DNA of 64,000 nt from NCBI GenBank assembly GCA_004431415.1, contig QPMI01000524.1, forward strand, positions 209,572 to 273,571. Direction: 5' to 3'. Positions 31,836 through 41,400 of this stretch are shown here, one piece after another. Each line of letters begins with the position of its first letter. Positions within the stretch are counted from its first letter, which is position 1. Made by a program: the position numbers and the translations under genes. The notes beneath the pieces were generated by a model. That model had not been told where the DNA came from. It made no database searches and worked only from the letters and a program-made list of their open reading frames with translations. This stretch comes from Cyanophora paradoxa (taxonomy: Eukaryota; Glaucocystophyceae; Cyanophorales; Cyanophoraceae).

Positions 31836-32825
31836 ATGCCTGTCGAATACTTTGAAGTTTCTTCATTCCGGTACGACCCTGTTGATGACACACCAACATC
31901 AAAGTTTGTGGCAAACCTCCCCAAAACTTATGAGAATGTTCGTGCTGTCCGCCTCGTTTCAGCCGAATTCTACAACTCCATCCCTCTCATCAGCGGTGAG
32001 ACAGCTCCGGGAGATGTTACTATTGAAGATGAATTCATTATTAACTACGCGGAGTTTGATAGTTTAACCGGTGATTACGATGCTTGGAACCACATTCGCC
32101 CTGGTGTAGGTTTAGGGAAGAAGAGACCAATTAACACACACGAAGATTTGGCTGTAAGAATTGCTGAGAGATTGGATGCTGCCAACACAGCCATTGGTTG
32201 CAAGTGGAATGCCACTTCTAAAAAGATGATATTCTACTGCAATGTGCCATTCCGGTTGGCTTTTTCGGTTGGCACAAGACCAACCTCAGATGTCATTGAG
32301 AAATCTATCAAACACGGTCGCATACTGGGGCTCGATGCGGGTCGATATGGAAACAGTGTAATAGAGTCCTCGATCTTCAACACATTAACTGATCCTATAT
32401 TCACTGGTGCCTTTGTTCATGGGATAGTTTCTACTTTCCCCACAGCGACATGCAAAGATAATGTCTTGTTTGTCCGAGTTAAAGAGCTGGGCGACATAGT
32501 CGAGTGTGCGGACGGTCTGCTAAGTGGCTACTTTCACAAAATCGTTGTTCCAAACAGCACTGGATTCGCTGAGCATGTCGTTTATAATTCCACAGAAGCG
32601 ACCCCCCTGTACAAGTACTACAACAAGCAAGTAGCCCTGTCTTCATTATCTGTTCAAATAGTCAATGCACAAAATGAGCTGATTGACTTCGAGGGTCAGC
32701 CTATCCATCTGACATTTGAGGTTCGCTATGGTAATGAACCTGCGGGGGATCCTGTTTACGAATACTTCAAAATGCGAATGGCTGAGACGCACCCCTTTTA
32801 TCCTATAATTTCTTCTTTTGGGTAG
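31836..32825 (+). CDS. Minor capsid / penton-type protein 2
   Basis: The start is ATG 31836 (MPVEYFEVSSFRYDP). Its N-terminal block VRAVRLVSAEFYNSIP matches the RILYAEIPNSIY block of protein 1. Its C-terminal L-S-S-L-S-V-x-I ... ELIDFEGQPIHLTFEV matches the end of protein 1. The two are therefore distant paralogues in head-to-head arrangement. It lies immediately upstream of the major capsid gene on the same strand. I infer a vertex or minor capsid role; which of the two is the true penton cannot be told from sequence. An in-frame start at 31746 would overlap the divergent gene. Confidence 0.65.
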   Translation: MPVEYFEVSSFRYDPVDDTPTSKFVANLPKTYENVRAVRLVSAEFYNSIPLISGETAPGDVTIEDEFIINYAEFDSLTGDYDAWNHIRPGVGLGKKRPINTHEDLAVRIAERLDAANTAIGCKWNATSKKMIFYCNVPFRLAFSVGTRPTSDVIEKSIKHGRILGLDAGRYGNSVIESSIFNTLTDPIFTGAFVHGIVSTFPTATCKDNVLFVRVKELGDIVECADGLLSGYFHKIVVPNSTGFAEHVVYNSTEATPLYKYYNKQVALSSLSVQIVNAQNELIDFEGQPIHLTFEVRYGNEPAGDPVYEYFKMRMAETHPFYPIISSFG

Positions 32826-32879
32826 AATCAAGGATCCTCGGACAATTTTTTTATTGTGTTATAGTAAAAAGCTAAAATC

Positions 32880-34271
32880 ATGGATGTCACTTCAACCCTT
32901 CAACGACTTTCCCTGAAAGAGGCGCTAACGACGCCCGAGGAAGCCAAGGCGTTCTTCCTTGATAACTCTCTCATGCTCGGTCTTGAATCCAAGAGCAAGC
33001 CTGTTCTTGTTAACGTTAGCCCATCGACAACCTACCCCAACAATGTTGGTCAGCGCGTTTCTTTCAAGCTCCCTCGCTACAACTTTGTCGGTAAAATCGA
33101 GCTCGCTTTTGACCTTCAAGAGATTCTGAGTTTCACCGGTGATACTGACCTTGTTCGCAACGGCTACACTCGCCCTGTCGGTTCTCTTGTTGAACGCCTT
33201 GAAATCACTTATGGATCGTTCACCTATCATGTGCCTTCTGATTTCCTGGCGATTTTCCCGCTGGTTTACTACTCGGAGGATCAACTCGCTAAGAAGAAGC
33301 GCTCAATGGGTATGCTTCACGGAATTCCTGCTCACGGCACCAACCGTACAGGTGGGTCTTTCTTCACTGAAATACCGGTGCCCTGGTTGAACCATTACCT
33401 TCCACTCGGCGCGCTTTCCGGTGAGATGGTAGTTACAGTTTGGTTTAAGGGCACCAACAAAGGATATGTTGAGACCTCATATGGTGGTCGTACCCTGAAA
33501 GTTGCGACTGCGACTCCTGCTGATTATACTGCCGATGATGGTCTCGGAACTGCGGCGAGTTCCACGCTTGCGTATGTTGGTCAGAACATTACTGCTGGAT
33601 TAATCTCCGGCTTCACTGTTCCTGATACAGTCGCTCCGGCACCTGAAACTCTGTCGATTAAATCACCACGTCTATACATGCACGCCATCAATGTTTCCGA
33701 TGAACTCTTTGCGACTGTCATTGAGAAGGTCAAGACCACCGGTATGGCAATTCCTGCTCTCGATATTGGGTTCGTTGATGCCGCGAACTTTGCAGCGAAA
33801 GGAAACACTCAACCAAACAAGATTAACCTCAGCCAAATTTCTGGTCTTGTGTATGCTCTGCTTGTATCAGTTCGCGATGCTGCTGGTATCGACACTGCTG
33901 ATGGTTCTCACAGCGTCTTAAAAACTCACGCCAATGCCAAAGACATTACTATGACCTGTGAAATTAACGGTCAGCGTCTTTATTCAACGGAGCCAATCCC
34001 ACTTCTCAAAGGTGCGGAACTCATTGCTGATGTGTTCAAATGCTCGAACATGGACAAGGAAGCCAATCGTTACGTCCTTTCCGGATTTCCATTCTGCGTT
34101 GATGGTGAGAAGGCGATTCGCAACATTGCCCAATCTGGATACGTCGACCTTACGAACTCGTCCTCTTCGTACCTCACCCTCTACCTTCCTTCTGATCGCA
34201 CTATTACAGTTAATGTTCGTGCTCTCATGCACTCGTTTATCATTGTCAATCTATGGCGAATCAATCTATGA
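32880..34271 (+). CDS. Major capsid protein candidate, double jelly roll (463 aa)
   Basis: Length, position (between penton and packaging ATPase) and composition fit a double-jelly-roll major capsid protein. It is beta-rich throughout, with an early block VSPSTTYPNNVGQRVSFKLPR, then VGKIELAFDLQEI, RLEITYGSFTYHVPSD and HGIPAHGTNRTGG. A C-terminal ALMHSFIIVNLWRINL strand follows the second jelly roll. It has no long helices, signal peptide or transmembrane segment. Codon use is richer in GC than its neighbours (many CTC, GGT and CGC codons), as often seen for highly expressed capsid genes. The product should form pseudo-hexameric trimers. Structure prediction would be decisive; I rank it as the MCP because no other gene in the element has these properties. 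Confidence 0.75.
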   Translation: MDVTSTLQRLSLKEALTTPEEAKAFFLDNSLMLGLESKSKPVLVNVSPSTTYPNNVGQRVSFKLPRYNFVGKIELAFDLQEILSFTGDTDLVRNGYTRPVGSLVERLEITYGSFTYHVPSDFLAIFPLVYYSEDQLAKKKRSMGMLHGIPAHGTNRTGGSFFTEIPVPWLNHYLPLGALSGEMVVTVWFKGTNKGYVETSYGGRTLKVATATPADYTADDGLGTAASSTLAYVGQNITAGLISGFTVPDTVAPAPETLSIKSPRLYMHAINVSDELFATVIEKVKTTGMAIPALDIGFVDAANFAAKGNTQPNKINLSQISGLVYALLVSVRDAAGIDTADGSHSVLKTHANAKDITMTCEINGQRLYSTEPIPLLKGAELIADVFKCSNMDKEANRYVLSGFPFCVDGEKAIRNIAQSGYVDLTNSSSSYLTLYLPSDRTITVNVRALMHSFIIVNLWRINL

Positions 34272-34369
34272 TCATAAATGTATGTTTTTATTACCTAAAT
34301 CTGCAAAAAATGATTCCTTTTTTATCATCGATTTCTATTTAAAGGTAAGGTGTATAGGGTTAAATAACA

Positions 34370-35320
34370 ATGAGACCCCTTACCATTGAACAGTTCATTG
34401 CGAAGAGTCAAACCGCCCATGGTGACAAATTCGGATATGACAAAGCAATTTACAAATCTTATAATGATAAAATAACACTCTTCTGTAAGACTTGTAATGA
34501 GTATTTCGACATAAACGCTGGAAGTCATCTATGTATGGCTAAAAAAGTAAATAACGGTGGCTGTCCTTCTTGTAGAAACAAGAAACTGCATGATGAGCGA
34601 AAGAAACCACAAGATCTTTTCATAGAGCAAGCCAAAGCAAAGCATGGAAACAAATATGATTATTCCCATGTGACCTACACAAATGCAACAACCAAAATTA
34701 CGATTAAGTGCAACACCTGTAACGAAACTTTCCAACAGGCGGGTTACGCACATTTGAGGGGACAAGGTTGTAAAACCTGCTTTCTTAATCAGAGCGGACA
34801 CCGCCGCCGCGATGACACCGAAACTTTCGTAATGAAAGCCAAAGAAGTGCATGGTGACCGCTACGACTATTCAAAAGTGAATTATTTCAACAAAAGAACA
34901 AAAGTGACCATAATTTGTCTGAAATGCTCTAATGAATTTGATCAGAACCCCTCAAATCACCTTAGAAAAGAGGGTTGTCCCCGTTGCAAAAACTCAAAAG
35001 GAGAACTTGCGATTGAAAAGATATTGGACGAAATCGGATTTGAGTATAAGCGACAGTTTACGTTTGAAGATTGTCGTAAAACGAAGGCTCTACCGTTTGA
35101 TTTCTATATACCTGCGCTGAAAATTGCTATTGAATATGACGGACAGCAACATTTCCGCCCTGTCGATGTGTTCGGTGGAGAAGAAGCATTTGAGCAACTT
35201 AAAATTCGTGATCAAATCAAAACTCGCTATTGCGAAGCAAACAATATAAAACTCTTACGCATCCCATACACAGAAACTGATATTGAGCGGTGCATTAAGA
35301 ATTTCCTAATATCTCTGTAA
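34370..35320 (+). CDS. Zinc-finger-repeat nuclease (PD-(D/E)XK-like), 316 aa
   Basis: Three tandem units of about 60 residues follow the pattern F-x-x-K/Q-A/S-K-x-x-HG-x-K/R-Y-x-Y-x-x-V ... C-x2-C ... H-L ... C-x2-C (units near residues 7, 83 and 155). After them a domain of about 100 residues begins ELAIEKILDEIGFEYKRQ and contains LPFDFYIPALKIAIEYDG, giving the D...E-x-D-G-x2-H arrangement of VSR/DUF559-type PD-(D/E)XK nucleases. Such proteins occur in phages and giant viruses and are often mobile or DNA-processing endonucleases. It lies between the capsid and ATPase genes and may be a mobile insertion in the morphogenesis block. Confidence 0.75.
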   Translation: MRPLTIEQFIAKSQTAHGDKFGYDKAIYKSYNDKITLFCKTCNEYFDINAGSHLCMAKKVNNGGCPSCRNKKLHDERKKPQDLFIEQAKAKHGNKYDYSHVTYTNATTKITIKCNTCNETFQQAGYAHLRGQGCKTCFLNQSGHRRRDDTETFVMKAKEVHGDRYDYSKVNYFNKRTKVTIICLKCSNEFDQNPSNHLRKEGCPRCKNSKGELAIEKILDEIGFEYKRQFTFEDCRKTKALPFDFYIPALKIAIEYDGQQHFRPVDVFGGEEAFEQLKIRDQIKTRYCEANNIKLLRIPYTETDIERCIKNFLISL

Positions 35321-35389
35321 TCTCTAAAACCATTGTCAGTCACATTTCGTTATTTTTATCTGTCTTTATTAAGAAAGATATACAATACC

Positions 35390-36172
35390 ATGGATGACAT
35401 TCCCGAATTTAATGCTGGCGAAATGATTAAACCACCGTTCCGTGTCCTCGCAATCGGAAAAAGCGCGACGGGCAAGTCAGAAGCGGTAAAGTATTGGCTA
35501 AAACAGTTACATGATGCTAAAAAAATCGATGTTGTTCTTGTTGTAAGTGGGACTAGCTTCAATCATTTTTGGGATAAGGTAGCGACATTACAACTGGGTA
35601 AATGGGATGCACCTTACATCGCCAAATTGCTGGATGAAAGGCAAGAGAAAATAGAGAAAGGAGAACCTGTAAACCAACTATGTGTTGTCCTCGACGATTT
35701 AATTGATAATGAGATTGTCGACCTGACCCGGGACAAGATTATAGGGAGCCTTTACAGTAGAGGGCGTCACTCCAAAATATCGATTATCTGTATCACACAG
35801 AAACTGCGTAAGGTGTCTTCAACCATTCGCGTTAATTCAGATTATGCAATGTTCCTCAGTGCCGCCAATCGCAAAGAACTGGAAGCCATTGAAGAAGAAT
35901 ACAATATTATGCGGGATAAAGACGCTTTCTATAAGATGTTTGAGGAATACGTACATTCCTATCAGTTTCTCATTTGGTCATCCGCGGATTATTCGGTAAA
36001 GTATTATGTAGATAAAGCGGATCTCGTTAAAGACTTTGGGTTTCCTCGGTTCCACAGGAAGCCAAAAAAGAAAGAAGACGAATTAAAACCGCCCGAGAAG
36101 GAGGAAGCACCAAAAGAGATTAAAAGCGCTGTTCACACGAATAAATTGATGCGATATAAGAGAGGGCTTTAA
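35390..36172 (+). CDS. Genome-packaging ATPase (FtsK/HerA, A32-like)
   Basis: Starting at ATG 35390 (MDDIPEFNAGEM), Walker A is GKSATGKS at residues 23-30, Walker B is LCVVLDDL at about 97-104, and a later ITQ motif (SIICITQKLRK) matches the sensor of the A32 clade. The about 260-residue length is usual for these viruses. The tail is Lys/Glu-rich (PKKKEDELKPPEKEE). It pumps the viral DNA into preformed capsids. An in-frame start at 35333 adds a hydrophobic stretch unlike the family and is less likely. It is followed 28 bp later by the next morphogenesis-side gene. Confidence 0.85.
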   Translation: MDDIPEFNAGEMIKPPFRVLAIGKSATGKSEAVKYWLKQLHDAKKIDVVLVVSGTSFNHFWDKVATLQLGKWDAPYIAKLLDERQEKIEKGEPVNQLCVVLDDLIDNEIVDLTRDKIIGSLYSRGRHSKISIICITQKLRKVSSTIRVNSDYAMFLSAANRKELEAIEEEYNIMRDKDAFYKMFEEYVHSYQFLIWSSADYSVKYYVDKADLVKDFGFPRFHRKPKKKEDELKPPEKEEAPKEIKSAVHTNKLMRYKRGL

Positions 36173-36200
36173 AAATATCTTCCATATAAATAAAGATACA

Positions 36201-36932
36201 ATGCCGCCAAAACGTAGAGGTGTTCCCGCTGGTGCTATGTCATATTCCGGCGGTGAAAGCCATGGCTCTATCAACACTACACCTATGCAATTTAATGGAA
36301 TGAATGAAATCAAACCATCGCAACAGGAAGAAGACCCTCTTAATGCTGCCTATGAAGAATCCCCTGATGACAAGGCACCCCAAGCTTCTACAAGCGATCA
36401 GCTCAATATATCGCCGGATGCCTCTAAAATGAAGGCGGTCGGTGAGGGTGCCCGTCGTATTATTGGTGCTGCGGATGATCGTGGATTAGGTCTTAAAGAT
36501 CTTGCACTTGCTCGCAAGGGTGAAGGTGTTTCGAAAGAATCGGACAAGGTCATTCAATCTATGGCTGGTGAGGTGGCTTACAAGGCTGCACCAACTCAGA
36601 ACATCCACCGAATCCCGAAGGCTCAATGGGATGAGATGACCGCTAAATTGAAGGATCTCGAAGCGAAATCAAGCGCGCTTGAACAGTATGTTACAGAGAA
36701 GAAAGAACGCGCTAAAATCAAGGAAATGCTGCGTAAAGAAGTATTCCGAATGGGAATTACTGGACTGCCCGATAAACAGTTCATCGGCAAGAAAGAGACA
36801 CAAATAGATGAACAAGCGGTGGATGAGTTGAAGACAAAGACCCAAAAGGGAACCATTGAGCCTGGGGCTACCAAAGCGGAAGTCAGCAAAGGCGTTGCTC
36901 CCACAGCATACAAGCGGAGAGTTTGGCTTTAA
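36201..36932 (+). CDS. Probable virion-associated protein, unknown (243 aa)
   Basis: It starts MPPKRRGVPAGAMSYSGG, a basic, Gly/Ser-rich N-terminus. A disordered acidic segment, an Ala/Lys-rich helical region and a coiled-coil stretch around residues 150-180 (LKDLEAKSSALEQYVTEKKE) follow. It ends in YKRRVWL. No enzyme motif is visible. Its place directly after the packaging ATPase and its basic ends suggest a core or DNA-binding virion component. The upstream region has a TATA-like CATATAAATAAAG. Confidence 0.55.
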   Translation: MPPKRRGVPAGAMSYSGGESHGSINTTPMQFNGMNEIKPSQQEEDPLNAAYEESPDDKAPQASTSDQLNISPDASKMKAVGEGARRIIGAADDRGLGLKDLALARKGEGVSKESDKVIQSMAGEVAYKAAPTQNIHRIPKAQWDEMTAKLKDLEAKSSALEQYVTEKKERAKIKEMLRKEVFRMGITGLPDKQFIGKKETQIDEQAVDELKTKTQKGTIEPGATKAEVSKGVAPTAYKRRVWL

Positions 36933-36968
36933 AGTCGTTCAAAAATGTTTTTTCCATGGCTAATATAA

Positions 36969-37217
36969 ATGGACGATACTATTAGTGTAATCGAATTTAC
37001 CGGTGATGAACCTATTGCTGACAGATACATAAGAAGCGTTTTAGCGAAGCAAAAACGATACAGGGAAGACCCGGTATATAGAGAGCGTGCGAAACAGCAA
37101 GCCTTAGCATCATATTACCGACGAAGAGAACAGAAAGATGTGGTGAGGAATAGAGGGAGACCGATTAAATATGGCTGTGAATATCTGCAAGACAAAGATG
37201 AACCCGACCATATTTAG
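36969..37217 (+). CDS. Small basic protein with a Y-R-x-x-A-rich helix (82 aa)
   Basis: After an acidic lead (MDDTISVIEFTGDEP) a strongly basic helix follows, with RYREDPVYRERAKQQALASYYRRREQK, then a short GRPIKYGC element. The helix resembles that of the larger AT-hook protein at 37914 (RYQDDEEYREKIREKAREYQ), so the two are probably paralogues. A DNA-binding role is likely. Start ATG 36969. Confidence 0.55.
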   Translation: MDDTISVIEFTGDEPIADRYIRSVLAKQKRYREDPVYRERAKQQALASYYRRREQKDVVRNRGRPIKYGCEYLQDKDEPDHI

Positions 37218-37326
37218 AGCGGGTCTTAATATGAATTCCCTTGCAATAGGGACAGGTCGGCTCCATAAACGCCATTATAAGGTCAACTAATTCGTATGGG
37301 AACACGCGAGCAAGCAACAGCCTCAT
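37165..37326 (-). CDS. Possible small Cys-pair protein (53 aa)
   Basis: A minus-strand frame from ATG 37324-37326 to TAA 37165-37167 encodes a protein-like sequence: a helical start (RVFPYELVDLIMAFME) and then CPYC with a downstream His/Cys, suggesting a half zinc finger. It overlaps the 3' end of the convergent gene at 36969-37217 by 53 bp and fills the only sizeable gap in the area. There is no independent support. Confidence 0.35.
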   Translation of the reverse strand: MRLLLARVFPYELVDLIMAFMEPTCPYCKGIHIKTRSKYGRVHLCLADIHSHI

Positions 37327-37333
37327 TCCCTTT

Positions 37334-37343
37334 TATTTTCTCC
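37334..37343 (+). promoter_or_regulatory. Viral promoter-like element TATTTTCTCC (copy 1)
   Basis: An exact 10-mer, ending 32 bp before ATG 37376 and followed by an AT-rich AATATTTAATAC. The same 10-mer precedes three other genes. Confidence 0.6.
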
Positions 37344-37375
37344 AATATTTAATACGTTGCTTTCTTGTAGGATCG

Positions 37376-37789
37376 ATGAATTTCATCACACAATGCATTG
37401 AGATGTTTCACTTACATTTTACGAGCACGTGCCACAACTCCTGCTGCGACACAACCGTAGAGGTTGATATTTCGGATGAGGATAACGGAGGTAGGCGATT
37501 ATCTGTGTATTCTAACCACAGCGATAATCATGATCGCCATCGATCACGATCACCCTCACCTGTGCCCGCTGCCATGAGCTCTAATATAGAAGCCACTCAG
37601 ATAGAGGATGTACAAATAGAGTATGTTAGAAGGCGCTCATGTCCCGAATTTGCAGAAGGGCATTTCCGCGCTGATTCACCTTATCCGATGTATAGATTGG
37701 ATCAAATGGCATTGAGCGACGATGAAAACTTGACAAACCCTTATGTATATCCTCAGCAGCAAGAAAGACCTGTATGGAACGGGTATTGA
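37376..37789 (+). CDS. Unknown viral protein (137 aa)
   Basis: The N-terminus MNFITQCIEMFHLHF is followed by a Cys-containing segment (CHNSCCDTTVEVDISDEDNGG), then a His/Arg/Ser/Asp-rich stretch (HRSRSPSPVPAA) reminiscent of an RS linker, and an acidic Tyr/Pro-rich C-terminus. No family is recognised. It is preceded by the TATTTTCTCC element, so it probably belongs with the non-structural genes. Confidence 0.55.
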   Translation: MNFITQCIEMFHLHFTSTCHNSCCDTTVEVDISDEDNGGRRLSVYSNHSDNHDRHRSRSPSPVPAAMSSNIEATQIEDVQIEYVRRRSCPEFAEGHFRADSPYPMYRLDQMALSDDENLTNPYVYPQQQERPVWNGY

Positions 37790-37892
37790 GCGGTGAATTT
37801 CGGTGGCGCTTTTATCGATTCGAGGGCAAAAAATGAAGGTTTCGGTAAAAGGTATATAAAGGCAAGGGAAATAATACAGAGTGACAAAAAAA

Positions 37893-37902
37893 TATTTTCT
37901 CC
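37893..37902 (+). promoter_or_regulatory. Viral promoter-like element TATTTTCTCC (copy 2)
   Basis: An exact 10-mer ending 11 bp before ATG 37914. It is the shortest spacing of the four copies. Confidence 0.6.
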
Positions 37903-37913
37903 TGTTAGAGTAA

Positions 37914-38327
37914 ATGGCGGAACCCAAGATTTCTAACAAAGAGGCGATGGCAACACAGCAGGAAAAGCACAGACCCGGGCGACCAAGGAAGGTGCTCACA
38001 GAGGAGGAGAAAGCGGAGAGATTGAGATTAAAACGCGAGAAAGATGCCGAACGGCAGCGAAACAAGCACCAAAGGCAAAAGGAGGAGCGAATAGCCGCAG
38101 GAGAAGCGACTGTATTTACCCCGGAGCAGCTACATAAGATTGCACTCCGTAAACAGCAGCGATACCAAGACGATGAAGAGTATCGGGAGAAAATCCGGGA
38201 GAAGGCACGGGAATACCAACGCAGAAAAAGAGCGGAACGAAAGCTGAATCCGCCCGCAAAAACGCAGCCGCAAAAGCCCGCTGGAAGACCCCGAAAGCAT
38301 GTCGTCGAGAATGTGGAAAATCCGTAG
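37914..38327 (+). CDS. AT-hook basic protein (137 aa)
   Basis: Two AT-hook cores (PGRPRK near residue 24 and AGRPRK near residue 126) flank a highly charged, probably continuous helix with many Lys/Arg/Glu/Gln residues (RLKREKDAERQRNKHQRQKEE). AT-hooks bind the minor groove of AT-rich DNA. This suits an architectural or regulatory role on the AT-rich viral genome. It is preceded by the TATTTTCTCC element and lies upstream of the replication gene. Confidence 0.7.
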   Translation: MAEPKISNKEAMATQQEKHRPGRPRKVLTEEEKAERLRLKREKDAERQRNKHQRQKEERIAAGEATVFTPEQLHKIALRKQQRYQDDEEYREKIREKAREYQRRKRAERKLNPPAKTQPQKPAGRPRKHVVENVENP

Positions 38328-38461
38328 TGAAAAGTATCCAAACGATGCAAAAAATGACTAATTTTTTACCTCCCCTTTTATTCGTCTAACCGGTCAAAAA
38401 AGCACTTAAAGAATTGACAACAAGGGTATGAAAGGAAGGATTTGGTAGATTGCGCTATAAT

Positions 38462-38471
38462 TATTTTCTCC
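38462..38471 (+). promoter_or_regulatory. Viral promoter-like element TATTTTCTCC (copy 3)
   Basis: An exact 10-mer ending 28 bp before the start codon of the polymerase-helicase gene. It is preceded by a TATAATTA string. Confidence 0.6.
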
Positions 38472-38499
38472 ACTTATTTTAGGAGAACTAATAGACAAG

Positions 38500-41400
38500 A
38501 TGCCTCGGGCAACGAATAGAATCGCTAACAAAGTTCGGGAGGAGATTATTGGGTACATCATGATGGGATTGAGTCAGGATTTACTGACAGAAGAGCAGGC
38601 GCATTGGGCGATGCACAGCACAATGAACAGGAAGCCCAAGCTCCAAACATTGATCGACGTTCGGGATACTCTGAGTGGTATCATTACTCCCGCTCCGGTG
38701 CCTGTAAACAGAGAGAGGGAGTATCGAAATCGCATTCTCGATCAGTTGGATGGTTTCGATGCGGGAACCACAGCCACTGTTCAGTTCCAAATTTGGGGGG
38801 ATGGATCAGGAAAGCGCTCGAATGAGCAGTTCTTTTTTCGTGGGAGAAAACTCGTTCCCTATCGCCGGCATCAAGAAACAGCGACAGTTGATGTCCTGAG
38901 GCGGTGGGCAAGAATGACAAACGGAGACTTGGGGGTCGCAACCTCCGCAGATGAGAGTATATTTTGGGAAGAAGAGGGTAAACTGCTGCTCGGAAAGGCT
39001 CAGTTCGAGGAATCGCTGCGGCAGGTGTTCTTTGGCGATACCCTTACCGCATCACAGGAACAAATGTTGAAAATCATGAATCTTTGGGACAGCTTTGATT
39101 TTCTTGTAGAAATAACCGGCATCACAGTTCACGGGGCAGGTGAAGAGCCGGTGGACTTTCTTGATCAACCCCTCAGAGAGAGCATGAGATGCACCGCGGC
39201 TGTCAGCAAGTATCTTGACTACAAGCTGAACCCGAACGCTGCAACCATCGAGGAACTGATAGAGCTACCTCAGTCCTCAGAATCGAACGCCTGTGGCTAC
39301 GATTTAATTATTTCTCAGTGGGGCAGATGCATAGAACGATGCCAAAAGGAGTCCAAACCGCGCTACACAGGTATTAAAATGACCAAAGAGGGTCTATTCA
39401 AGTTCTTTCACGGTAGGGAATATCAGCCCGGGGATTCTCTTGCGCTCACGTTGCGACAGCTCGAAAAGTTCTGCAAGAAGATCAACACGGGATTCAGGGT
39501 GTTTGATGTCAATGGACAGCTCAAATACAAGTTTGAGTCGAGCACAGTCTCTCGGATCCGACCGCAAATAATCCATTTCATGGTTCACAATCGCCACATC
39601 TACATTTTCAACGACAACATCAAGTCCCTCGAAATGCGGGTCGCGAAAATGAGCCTCGAAGAGGTGGAGGGCGAAAAGCCGCCGCCGAAATCAGCGCTTG
39701 CATCCTATAAAATCCCGACGGGAATGACCTACGATATATTCGCGTTCACCTCCAAGGATCTGTTGAAAATCACGGAAATGCAGCTGAACCCCGATGAGTC
39801 CGCATATGTAAGAATTCTATATACCGGAGGGCTTCCGGAGCTACTCCTAACGTTCCTAAAAATGAAATACGAGCCTTCTGTGTCGCTGACTGTCTCAAAG
39901 CAGATCAGGAAAATTTCGTTCAAGGCAAACGGCTCTATGTTCACTATCACAGATCCACGCATGACTGATCACATGATAGAGCAGGAATTCGAGACCGAAG
40001 ACTATTATAAGAGGGTCGCAGAATATGAGAAGGGGTTTAGGGAAGCTCTCATTCACGCAGGGAACATTTCGTTTTACAGCCCCACAATTCGCCAAGTGTT
40101 TACAAGCTACAAACGATCGGCTTTGAGTGGCTATTTCGTCATGCCCGACCCTAACAAAGTATACACAGCCGTAGATATGGCAAAGTGCTATCCTGCCATG
40201 CTGAAATCAATGGAGTTCCTTCCAAGGTTTAATGTGTTTGACGATTTCGTTCCTTTCAGAAAGGGCAGCGAAATTCTCGAATATGCTATTTACTTTGTGA
40301 GGGTCTTCGGGTTCGAGAGGACGGATCCCGATGATGAGGATATAGACTTTGATATGGCACGTGCACGCAAGATAGAAGGCATTGAGATTGTACTCGATCG
40401 CGCTTTCGCTTCCAATGGTCAGTGCTACAATTTCCTCACAGGCTACACCATGAAAATGCATTGGAAGGACATAGAGAGCCGCATAGAAATTGTTGCGGTC
40501 GCTGAGCCGTCCCATCTCGTTCCCAACACAGCGACAGCTGAAATTGGAAAGGTTCTTGCAAGCGATCTACACAAAGCCGATAAGAAGCACATTCTCGTAA
40601 AAGAGATTGGAATGCTCGGAAAAATGAAAGACTCGAAAAGCTCAACCAAAATGTTCTATGACAAGGGCGAAGCCGAAGCCTATGCCAAGGAGACAGGCGG
40701 CGCAATTGATGTCTTTACCTTTGGAGCTAAGAACGCGAACCTTGTAAAAGAGCTCGACGATTTCGAGGGTCACATATATTTCGTGAAGAACGATTTTCAC
40801 AGGGATCTCGTGAACGGATTCCTTCCGATCCACTTCCATATTTACGATCGCAATCGTGCACACATGTTTGCTAAATACAAGGAGCTGACAGCAAAGGGTC
40901 GCAAGGTGGTGGGCATTAGAACCGACTGCCTTTATATTGAGGGCTCATACAAGAGCAAGGAGGAATTTGATCGCAACGACTTTGAGAACATTGGAAGATT
41001 CAGCTTTGTTCCGAATCAAACCTGCCCGGAAACACCTATACGCGAAAGGAGGGGCATAGTCGTGGAGGTAGTAGACCCGGAGACGAGAATGAACCGTTTT
41101 CAGTTGAGAGACGAATTTAATCAGGATCATTTCAATCAGACAGTGGAGAAATTCGACCGGACTCTGATCCTTGCTGAATCGCCGGGATCCGGCAAGACTA
41201 CTGCGGGAATTAATTATTTCGCGACCAAAAAGGGTGAGAGCTTAGTGATCTGCCCCTATAATAAGCAGTGTGCGGAGCTTCGCGATTCCCTCAAAGCCCG
41301 AGGGATCACCAATATTTCTGTTCGCACTTTATACAATGTTCTCGGAATCCGAGTTTCTAATGATCAGACCTGTGAGGAAACCATGAGCGAGAGCGATCAG

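Noticed and set aside
31836-34389. Nested frames in the penton and capsid genes
   Set aside because: Shadows of the long genes, without start context or conserved motifs.
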